This document shows positions 46,449 through 53,250 of a DNA stretch of 64,000 nt, in pieces. This stretch comes from Paenibacillus eucommiae (lineage in GTDB: Bacteria > Bacillota > Bacilli > Paenibacillales > NBRC-103111). Both the position numbers and the translations under genes were made by a program. A model generated the notes under the pieces. That model had not been told where the DNA came from. It worked only from the letters and a program-made list of their open reading frames with translations, and made no database searches. Every line of letters starts with the position of its first letter. The stretch's first letter is position 1. The DNA lies in the NCBI RefSeq assembly GCF_017874215.1, contig NZ_JAGGLB010000008.1, forward strand, positions 186,001-250,000, written 5' to 3'.

Positions 46449-46985
46449 CTAAAGTTTAAAGCGGTATATTAATTTTTGTGAAAAACTGAAAGTAGTTAGA
46501 GACTGAATAAAAAAGAGGGTGGCCAGAATGTGAGATTGGAATAAAAAATTAGATGAAACGATTAGAAATGCAATCCCTTTCAAAATAGGATAAAATTTCT
46601 TATCAAGAGTTCCTTGGGCACCACTGGGAGTATTAATAAGCAGTATCATTGCAGCGAAACTATTAATGATAAAACCAGTATACCAATAATCAATTGGTAA
46701 GTATATGGCTAAAAGTATAAAAAAGGATGTAACTAGATTGCAAAGCCATTCATTTTTAAAATGCATCCCTCCGCTGACGAATCTCAATATTGGAAAGGGT
46801 AGGACACAGATTAATGCATCAATAAAATGGCCAAGAAAAGCAGCCGTGATGAGAACTAAAGAAATGATCACTATCAAATTTAACAAGGCTGTCAACACAT
46901 ATTTGTGAACCGCAATCTGTGATTCAGGATGATTATTGTGAATGGAAACGGCTAAATATTCTGCTAATCTTTCGATATAGCCCAA
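46449..46985 (-). CDS. agrB: AgrB-like membrane cysteine endopeptidase
   Basis: AgrB cuts the C-terminal tail of AgrD and helps form and export the cyclic peptide. The 178-residue product has five or six membrane segments. The catalytic pair is His75 (RFVSGGMH) and Cys82 (NEWLC), seven residues apart as in the S. aureus enzyme. The start is a TTG (46983-46985) with GAGGAG 9 nt upstream, since the nearby ATG is in another frame. It begins 6 bp after the sensor-like gene and is followed by agrD. Confidence 0.92.
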   Translation of the reverse strand: MGYIERLAEYLAVSIHNNHPESQIAVHKYVLTALLNLIVIISLVLITAAFLGHFIDALICVLPFPILRFVSGGMHFKNEWLCNLVTSFFILLAIYLPIDYWYTGFIINSFAAMILLINTPSGAQGTLDKKFYPILKGIAFLIVSSNFLFQSHILATLFFIQSLTTFSFSQKLIYRFKL

Positions 46986-46991
46986 AACATA

Positions 46992-47672
46992 TCACTCCTC
47001 TTTGAAAATATCATAGCGTTCTCTTAGTGCTTTTTTGTTTTGACTATATCCATAGATAAGACTTCCAACTAATCCAAATAAAACGAATAAAAGTATGTAG
47101 CCTTGTAATGAAAATATTTTCAAACCTTGAGTTCCAACGATCAGAATTAAGGTTGTTACAAGCAATAAAATAATCCACAGAAAATTGTATTTCTCCATGA
47201 CATAAAATTTTCGTACTAAAAATGAAAATCCAATCTTTCTTCGGTACAGAATAAACGCCAATACTACATACACCACAGACGTTAACATGTGGAAAAAGAA
47301 AAAATGGCCCAGGTTTTGCTGCATCGCTTCCAACGTGCTTAGATTTAATCGAATTGCTCCAATTGTAACAATGACGTCGATGAAAGAAACAACTAGAGAT
47401 CCAATCGTACACACCAAAAAAGCATATAGAATGGGATATCCCCTAAGAGCAGTTAAAGCGATGATATACACCAATGTCTGAATGAGCATAAAGTAAGATG
47501 AATCCAAAATAAACTTAAAATAAAAATTAGTGGTACCTACAATCAGGGCAAGCAGTACGATCTGTTTATCATTTCCCTTAATCGGTATTTTAAAAATAAC
47601 AAAATTAATAATCACAAGTGCAGTGACAAATATAAATGAGGCTATTAATTTAACAAGCAATGTTAAAAACAT
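46992..47672 (-). CDS. AgrC-like membrane sensor domain without a histidine kinase
   Basis: The 226-residue product has about six membrane segments (for example LVKLIASFIFVTALVIINFV, LIQTLVYIIALTAL, FLWIILLLVTTLILIVGTQG). It ends in a short charged tail (QNKKALRERYDIFKEE). This is the size and topology of the N-terminal sensor half of AgrC. In AgrC a dimerisation helix and GHKL kinase would follow, but here a TGA ends the gene and agrB begins 6 bp later, so no kinase remains. The ATG at 47670-47672 follows GGGGGGAA. It may bind the peptide, act as immunity or transport factor, or relay to a partner elsewhere. The identity is inferred from context and topology, not a motif. Confidence 0.65.
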   Translation of the reverse strand: MFLTLLVKLIASFIFVTALVIINFVIFKIPIKGNDKQIVLLALIVGTTNFYFKFILDSSYFMLIQTLVYIIALTALRGYPILYAFLVCTIGSLVVSFIDVIVTIGAIRLNLSTLEAMQQNLGHFFFFHMLTSVVYVVLAFILYRRKIGFSFLVRKFYVMEKYNFLWIILLLVTTLILIVGTQGLKIFSLQGYILLFVLFGLVGSLIYGYSQNKKALRERYDIFKEE

Positions 47673-47700
47673 AGAAGTTCCCCCCAGATTTCTTGCTCAT

Positions 47701-47886
47701 TTAAATGTTTCCTGCATTCTTTTTTGGATTTGGCTGATTCTTTAATAGTATCCACGTTCTGCCGACTTGCAAGGCATGGCATTTTCCTAACCGACAAAGT
47801 TTCTTGACATGATCCTGAGAGAGATCCCATTCCTTGGCTGCTTCTTCGGTTCCCATGATGATTTTACTCAATTGGCTTATGTCCAT
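47701..47886 (-). CDS. Small helix-turn-helix (excisionase-family) DNA-binding protein
   Basis: The 61-residue product starts at the ATG at 47884-47886 (GGAGG 10 nt upstream). Its core EEAAKEWDLSQDHVKKLCRLGK followed by HALQVGRTWILLKN fits the MerR/excisionase-type HTH_17 fold, where a short winged helix reads DNA. It is the first gene of the agr-like unit and sits next to two GACCG-N4-CGGTC palindromes. The simplest idea is that it binds them and controls its own operon and the divergent protease gene. No recombinase is nearby, so an excisionase role is unlikely. Confidence 0.82.
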   Translation of the reverse strand: MDISQLSKIIMGTEEAAKEWDLSQDHVKKLCRLGKCHALQVGRTWILLKNQPNPKKNAGNI

Positions 47887-47912
47887 AGACCTGCGACCTC
47901 CGTACTAATCAA

Positions 47913-47963
47913 TTGACCGATATCGGTCTTTATGGTACCATACTAGCATGACCGCAGGCGGTC
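47913..47963. promoter_or_regulatory. Divergent promoter region with paired GACCG-N4-CGGTC operators
   Basis: GACCGATATCGGTC (47915-47928) is a perfect 14-bp palindrome. GACCGCAGGCGGTC (47950-47963) has the same outer bases, GACCG and CGGTC, with a different centre; the centres are 35 bp apart. TATGGTACCATA (47931-47942) is a third palindrome between them. On the plus strand TTGACC (47913-47918), 17 bp, TACCAT (47936-47941) is a plausible promoter for the CPBP gene. One site would then overlap its -35 and the other its start. Confidence 0.6.
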
Positions 47964-47981
47964 GTCAACGAATGTATCCCC

Positions 47982-48710
47982 TTGGAGGAGATTCATATTT
48001 TTCTAAAAAGTATACTTTTTTTATTTATCCTCGCCTTCATACCCGTATCAAATTACTTTACTGTTAAGAAGCTCCATTCCAGCTACAATGACTACGAAAA
48101 AGAAAGATCCTACTTGAGGCTTTATATTATTTACATAAGTATAACCATTGTAGTGATTTATCTGAACCCTATAAACAATTTGTTTGTTCCAACCCCCCCC
48201 CTACAGTTCAACACAACAGCAAGCGTGCTCACATGGATTCTAATCTCATATATGATCGTTACGATTGTGATCCCGCTTATTATTCTTCCTTACAGCAAAC
48301 TGCTCCGCGAGAAGGTTGCTGAGAATTATGACGAGAAGCTGTACCCGGTTACTTCTAAGCAGCAATTTATGTTTATTTTTGTCTCGATCATTGTGGGCAT
48401 ATGTGAAGAAATCATTTTCCGCGGCTTTATGTACACCTATATTCGCGATCTCCTCTCTATTTCGCCTTGGGGCAGTTTTCTGATCGTTACGATTATTTTC
48501 GGACTGGGGCATTTCATGCAAGGGGTTAGCGGGATGGTCAGCTCAAGCTTATTTGGCTTAATTATGGGCTATTTCTACTTTACAACCGGCAGCCTGTTAG
48601 TCCCCATCCTTATTCATATTGCTTACGATATGAAAGCTATCTTCATAACAAGAGTGCTGCAAAAACATGCGGGAGAATGGAAAATCACCAACAATAAAGC
48701 AGCCCCATGA
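47982..48710 (+). CDS. CPBP-family intramembrane metalloprotease
   Basis: The 242-residue product has about eight membrane segments. The CPBP/Abi motifs are Glu142-Glu143 with Arg147 (CEEIIFRGF), His177 (FGLGHFMQG), and His212 with Asp216 (LIHIAYD). Relatives cut prenylated or other membrane substrates, and some protect bacteriocin producers or process peptides. The frame opens at a TTG (47982), but GGAGGAG lies inside its second and third codons. The true start may be an ATT at 47997. It is divergent from the agr-like unit across a shared operator region, which suggests joint control. A terminator follows. Confidence 0.88.
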   Translation: MEEIHIFLKSILFLFILAFIPVSNYFTVKKLHSSYNDYEKERSYLRLYIIYISITIVVIYLNPINNLFVPTPPLQFNTTASVLTWILISYMIVTIVIPLIILPYSKLLREKVAENYDEKLYPVTSKQQFMFIFVSIIVGICEEIIFRGFMYTYIRDLLSISPWGSFLIVTIIFGLGHFMQGVSGMVSSSLFGLIMGYFYFTTGSLLVPILIHIAYDMKAIFITRVLQKHAGEWKITNNKAAP

Positions 48711-48745
48711 GCGGATAATTCCGATCTAGCGGCTGCTTCTTTATA
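48696..48745 (+). terminator. Terminator of the CPBP gene
   Basis: AAAGCAGCC and GGCTGCTTT-like arms (48697-48705 and 48731-48738) form a stem with a long loop and are followed by TCTTTATA. It separates the convergent CPBP and acetamidase genes. Confidence 0.65.
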
Positions 48746-48778
48746 GGTACCTTATTTGACTTATTTGAACGGCTGATT

Positions 48779-49669
48779 TTATCCCACAAAACAATTTTTA
48801 TTAATTTTACAAATATAAGTAAACAGGAACGGATTTAAATAAACCGTACACCTCGCTTCCATCGCCGCGGCAAGAACCATATAAGCCTCTCTTTTCGAAA
48901 TCGAACGTTCATCGCAGATCCATTCCAGCAGCTCTTTGAAGGCAAGCTCGAAGGCCCTTCTTTCCGTTTTTGCACAGCTAACTGTCATCCAATAGTCCTT
49001 GTTCACGATTCTTGGCCAAGCGAGCGGCTTCTTGTTAGTCTCAATGCCAATAGACAGCTTTAATTCACTCCGGCATTCAACCGCGCTGATCTCACCATCT
49101 GATTGCCGGGCATGTACATCGCCCAAGTTTAATAGTGCACCTTCTACGTAAACAGGTAAATAGACTGTAGCCCCGGCCGAAATTTCCTGAACGTCCAGAT
49201 TTCCACCATAGGGTCCGGCGACAATATGATTCCGCACCTCATTTGCTATAGTAGTCGAGATAACACCAATCATTGGTTTAATTGGCACTTTGATCTGCGG
49301 GCTGATGTTCACATATCCGTTTGCTATTTCTACCGTCTCGGAAAATAAAGGGCCAAAAATAGATTCCGCTATATCAGGAAATACACTTTCATAAGTTTCC
49401 AAAGCCATATGCCCTATCGGTCCTGGAACAATATCCTCAATATGGACGAGCAAGGTGTCTCCTGGCTTAGCACCGTTCACATAGATACAAGCGCAGGGAT
49501 TGTTCTTTAAAGATTTACCTGGTCCCCATTTATCATCCGTGCTTTTCAACCAGTCTCCTGTAGACAGTTCCGTCTCCACGACAAACGGCTCATTCAACTC
49601 AACAGAAGCTGTTGGTATATTGGCTCTATCATTGTATTCATAAACAATATCCTTCGTTATTTTCCGCAA
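48779..49669 (-). CDS. Acetamidase/formamidase-family protein
   Basis: The 296-residue product belongs to the FmdA/AmdA family, which hydrolyses small amides such as formamide or acetamide. Landmarks are NGAKPGDTLLVHIEDIVPG, AGPYGGNLDVQEISAGATVY and LNLGDVHARQSDGEISAVEC. The start is a TTG (49667-49669) with GAGGG upstream. It is the last gene of a run with a solute-binding protein, a mutarotase-like protein and an aldolase, so its substrate may be a sugar-derived or plant compound rather than formamide. That is inference. Confidence 0.88.
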   Translation of the reverse strand: MRKITKDIVYEYNDRANIPTASVELNEPFVVETELSTGDWLKSTDDKWGPGKSLKNNPCACIYVNGAKPGDTLLVHIEDIVPGPIGHMALETYESVFPDIAESIFGPLFSETVEIANGYVNISPQIKVPIKPMIGVISTTIANEVRNHIVAGPYGGNLDVQEISAGATVYLPVYVEGALLNLGDVHARQSDGEISAVECRSELKLSIGIETNKKPLAWPRIVNKDYWMTVSCAKTERRAFELAFKELLEWICDERSISKREAYMVLAAAMEARCTVYLNPFLFTYICKINKNCFVG

Positions 49670-49728
49670 TTCAAATCGCCCTCATTTCATTACAGGCAGC
49701 CTCACCGGGCACTGTCGTTTTAGTTTTA

Positions 49729-51249
49729 TTAATGGTATTGGTTCTGTTCCTTATACTGTCTGGTACGTTCTTCGATCATTTTGTCCAAACCCATTTTACG
49801 CAGATCAAGGATAAATGCGTCCCACTTGGTCAAAGGCTCTTGGCCCGTAATAAACTTCACCAGCCATTTATCTTTGAACTTATCGATATCTCCCGCTGAT
49901 GGAACGCTCTCCCTGATTTTGGCCTCATCATAGTTGGTGCCGTAATCCCCCGGCTTCTTTAAGTCTAGAGAAGTATCAGAGACATACTTGTAAAAGTCGC
50001 TCCACAGCTTGCCCAAATGAGTATTATCTGAAGAAGCCATCTTTAGTCCACCTTGGACCAGACTATACATACCCGAGTATTGCTTGTCTGCACCCGAAAT
50101 CCGCTCAATGATGCCTTTGTTTTCCTCCAGCCACTTCCAATGCTTATTGGGCAGGCCAAAATTAATAACATTGTTATTTGTTTTGTTCGTAACACTCCAA
50201 TTAAAAAATGTCATCGCAGCTTCCGGATGCTTACTGTTTACAGAGACGGCCACCCCTTGGCGGGAAGGCAATCTGAGTGAGTAGGCACTACCTGCCGGAC
50301 CTTCAAATTTATCAAGGAATACATACTCCGCTTCAGGATGTGAGCTCATGAGCATATTCATCCCGCCGATCCCCACAGAAACCCAAGTAGCCAATACGCC
50401 AACGCGATTCTGGAAAACAAGGTCGTTAATAACCGTGAATTCTTGAGAAAATGCTTCCTTCCAAATATAGCCTTTGGCGTACCATTCCGTCATTTTGGCA
50501 ATATAGTCTTTATATCCCGGGTCTAATATAGCAGGCTTTACAGTTCCATCCGTATCTACCCAGGAATGATCTCCATGCTTGGTCCACAATCCCATAAAAG
50601 CACGGTCCATTTGAGAAACACTTAAATGTGTAGCTAGAGGGATGACGTTTTCACCGAATTTATCCGTTGTTTTAAATGCCTCTAACACCTTCTCGAATTG
50701 CTCTAATGTTGCAGGTACCTGCAAACCCAGCGCATCAAGCCAATCCTTTCGAATTCTCGGCGCATTTCCACTGGCTGTATTGGCGAAAGGAATGGCGTAT
50801 ATATGTCCGCTTTTTTTATCGGTAACGGCTTCCCATTCTTCTTTTGAATACGTTCGCATGAGTTCAGGAGTCTGTTTCAACAAATCATTGATCGGGCGAA
50901 TCATTCCTTTTTTCTGAAATTCAGTCCAGTCTCCCACGATAAATGCATCCAGAGGTTCATCTGAGGCGAGCATCATGTTCAGCTTCTCATCGTAAGTCCC
51001 AGCAGGGGGCTTGATGAATACAGGCTCCACGCCTGCCTGCTCCCTAATATACGCACTGACAAGTTTGTCATCGGGCAGCTCCGTTCCAGCCTCTACCTTC
51101 GTTAAAATATAAGCTTTCTGCGCTTCCACCGCCGCCGATTCACTTGCTGTACCCGAACTCCCCTTTGTCTTAGAACTATCATTGCTGCAAGCCATACTCA
51201 ACAAGATCATAACTGAAAGCAAGATGAACAATATATATTTCTTATGCAT
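49729..51249 (-). CDS. Extracellular solute-binding lipoprotein (LplA/CUT1 type)
   Basis: The 506-residue product starts at the ATG at 51247-51249 after GGGGGGAAGGG. A lipoprotein signal peptide ends at LLSMACS, with lipidation expected on Cys. The rest is a family 1 binding protein typical of Paenibacillus oligosaccharide importers (MLASDEPLDAFIVGDWTEF, FFNWSVTNKTNNNVINFG). No permease or ATPase is adjacent. The LplB- and LplC-like permeases at 58289-60140 are the nearest partners. It is co-directional with the mutarotase-like and aldolase genes. Confidence 0.93.
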   Translation of the reverse strand: MHKKYILFILLSVMILLSMACSNDSSKTKGSSGTASESAAVEAQKAYILTKVEAGTELPDDKLVSAYIREQAGVEPVFIKPPAGTYDEKLNMMLASDEPLDAFIVGDWTEFQKKGMIRPINDLLKQTPELMRTYSKEEWEAVTDKKSGHIYAIPFANTASGNAPRIRKDWLDALGLQVPATLEQFEKVLEAFKTTDKFGENVIPLATHLSVSQMDRAFMGLWTKHGDHSWVDTDGTVKPAILDPGYKDYIAKMTEWYAKGYIWKEAFSQEFTVINDLVFQNRVGVLATWVSVGIGGMNMLMSSHPEAEYVFLDKFEGPAGSAYSLRLPSRQGVAVSVNSKHPEAAMTFFNWSVTNKTNNNVINFGLPNKHWKWLEENKGIIERISGADKQYSGMYSLVQGGLKMASSDNTHLGKLWSDFYKYVSDTSLDLKKPGDYGTNYDEAKIRESVPSAGDIDKFKDKWLVKFITGQEPLTKWDAFILDLRKMGLDKMIEERTRQYKEQNQYH

Positions 51250-51285
51250 TCCCTTCCCCCCTTTCAACCTGTATATCTGATACCG

Positions 51286-52302
51286 CTAGCTCTTCCGCCT
51301 TTCGTTAAGCAAAGTCAGATGAATAAAAGATTGCCGGCTTTCTCCTGCCTGCAAACAGGGCGCTTGTCCTTCCTCAAGTGCTTTTGCCAACATCGGTACG
51401 GCCGATGCTTGCGGCTCAAGCGCCATGCCCCGTGTTCTACCGTAGAAGGGAGCATGCTGCGCGGCTTCGTTCTCCTGCCATAGCCACAAATAGGGGAAGG
51501 TACTGCCATCCCAGGTTAATAGACAGCCTACATCCCATTCATCATTATATAGACGGTACCAATGCTCACTCAGCCCATCGATAAAAAGCATCTCACTGCA
51601 TGGCTCAGAAGGAAAGTACGTCATATCCACAGGTGCCCCATCCTTGCCGCTTATTTTACTCAAAGTGCCTGTGGCCATTGGAGCGAGTCGAGAAGCATCA
51701 TTACCATATTCCGGCCGCTTGTATACTCTGCAGTCAGGCAATTCAATTCGGCACTGCGAGCTAATGAAAGGAGCCCCAAACGTAACATGATGACCCCATA
51801 GATAGGGCTGCTGTTTATCGCTTAAGTTTGTAATTTTTTCTGTAATCCATGCCGTTGGTTGTTCCTTTCGGATCGTAATCGTTTTTTCCAGCTTTAACGG
51901 CAGTTCTTTACTTGTAGCTTCAAGTGAAATTACTGCTTCCTCCCTGCTCTCGCGCCCGATCCGAAAGGACCACCTCAAGCTGCGTACATCTCCATGGCCA
52001 GAAAGGTCAATGCCGTTAAAGCTGCAGGCCTTACCAGCATTAGGAAACAGCTCATACCAACCTCCCACATCATGGTTCGCTAAACCTTTAGGGTCCTCAT
52101 ATAAAAGATTCATTTGTGTCCGTTTATCAATAAATTGAAAAATATGTGCGCCATGGTCAACATCAATACCGATACGAAGCGCCTCATTTTCCAAAACCAG
52201 CACCTTGTGACCTTCCACGACTTCCTGTTTAAGCCTGCACCCAAATAAATCTGAGGATTCCGATGATCCTGCACGCAATGTTCTTCTCTCCCGCTTATTC
52301 AT
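51286..52302 (-). CDS. Galactose-mutarotase-like (aldose 1-epimerase superfamily) protein
   Basis: The 338-residue product has the beta-sandwich pattern of aldose 1-epimerase relatives: ALRIGIDVDHGAHIFQFIDK, GGWYELFPNAG, PYLWGHHVTFGAPF and LWLWQENEAAQHAPFYGRTR near the C-terminus. The His of WGHH and a late Glu are candidate catalytic residues. It starts inside the end of the aldolase gene (8-bp overlap), so the two are coupled. The substrate is likely a sugar or its lactone from the same pathway. Confidence 0.82.
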   Translation of the reverse strand: MNKRERRTLRAGSSESSDLFGCRLKQEVVEGHKVLVLENEALRIGIDVDHGAHIFQFIDKRTQMNLLYEDPKGLANHDVGGWYELFPNAGKACSFNGIDLSGHGDVRSLRWSFRIGRESREEAVISLEATSKELPLKLEKTITIRKEQPTAWITEKITNLSDKQQPYLWGHHVTFGAPFISSQCRIELPDCRVYKRPEYGNDASRLAPMATGTLSKISGKDGAPVDMTYFPSEPCSEMLFIDGLSEHWYRLYNDEWDVGCLLTWDGSTFPYLWLWQENEAAQHAPFYGRTRGMALEPQASAVPMLAKALEEGQAPCLQAGESRQSFIHLTLLNERRKS

Positions 52303-53059
52303 CTAAAAGCTCTATTATATGGCAAAGCTGATTGTACCCTGCAGCAAAAAATCCCATATCACTTCCAGACCAAATCACATTCATCCCCTTATTCCGCCAG
52401 TACCTGATCCGTTCTTCCCCTTCCATGTACATACCGCAGGAAATGCTATGTGCATCACATATACGGATCACTTCATTTACTATTTCCATAAATTGCGGAT
52501 GCTCGAACTGTCCAGGAATACCGAGTGACACCGACAGATCATAAGGACCTACAATGACGCCAGCCACTTCTCCGGTTTCCAGCATTTGATCCAGATCAGC
52601 GAGTACTTTCGGTGTTTCTACCTGGATCAGCAATAATTTCTCATCATTGTAGGCAGATAATTTCTCGATCAGGTCATCGACAGCAAAATCGTAGCCGCCA
52701 ACCCCTTTCCTGCCTCTCGGCGGAAGCCTCATCATGCTGATTACCTGCTCCAGTTGCTGAAAACTTTCGATACGCGGGATGAGAATTCCGCTTGCTCCAA
52801 GATCCAGTGCTTTGGATATTTGATAATAGAATATGTCCGTCACCCGGACCAGAGAAGCCACATCCAACATATGCGCCGTTCTAAGATGCGCTTCTAATTC
52901 AGCCCAATCGAAATGATTATGTTCCATCTCAAATACGACAAAATCAATTGGCCCCTTCTTGAGAATAGGTATAATTCCCGGCCAGGCAATGCTCGTAATC
53001 ATAGTACCAAACGTTTTTTGCCGCTGCTTCAATTTTTCCGCCAACTCGTTACCCTTCAT
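52295..53059 (-). CDS. HpcH/HpaI-family class II aldolase
   Basis: The 254-residue product starts at the ATG at 53057-53059 with GAGAGG 8 nt upstream. The family cleaves or forms 2-keto-3-deoxy acids using a divalent metal. Typical blocks are PIDFVVFEMEHNHFDWAELE, GILIPRIESFQQLEQ, RKGVGGYDFAVDD and LLIQVETPKVLADL, with metal-ligand Glu in VQVET-type positions. 2-keto-3-deoxy sugars arise in pectin and uronate breakdown, which fits the pectate-lyase-like genes nearby. Confidence 0.9.
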   Translation of the reverse strand: MKGNELAEKLKQRQKTFGTMITSIAWPGIIPILKKGPIDFVVFEMEHNHFDWAELEAHLRTAHMLDVASLVRVTDIFYYQISKALDLGASGILIPRIESFQQLEQVISMMRLPPRGRKGVGGYDFAVDDLIEKLSAYNDEKLLLIQVETPKVLADLDQMLETGEVAGVIVGPYDLSVSLGIPGQFEHPQFMEIVNEVIRICDAHSISCGMYMEGEERIRYWRNKGMNVIWSGSDMGFFAAGYNQLCHIIELLDE

Positions 53060-53195
53060 CTTAAAATCCTCTCCCTGCACCATCGTTATTTGCTGCTCAA
53101 GCTGAGCCTACAGCAAAACATACCCGATATAAATAGTACATCTATGACTCTTCCTGTCATTTGATGACATTTTGGCAAATCCACACTTAATCTTG

Positions 53196-53250
53196 CTTCA
53201 TTCAAGCTTTATTCAAGCGTCATTCAAACTTCATTCAAACTTAATCCAAG
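53196..53250. repeat. 11-bp tandem repeat, five units, ending in the AraC-gene stop
   Basis: Units of the type CTTCATTCAAG start at 53196, 53207, 53218, 53229 and 53240. The last covers the stop codon of the regulator gene (53241-53243). The rest of the gap to the aldolase gene (53060-53240) has no gene. Confidence 0.8.

Noticed and set aside
47701..47886. Phage excisionase, indicating a prophage or integrative element
   Set aside because: No integrase, attachment site or structural phage gene is in the window, and the gene is the first of the agr-like unit.
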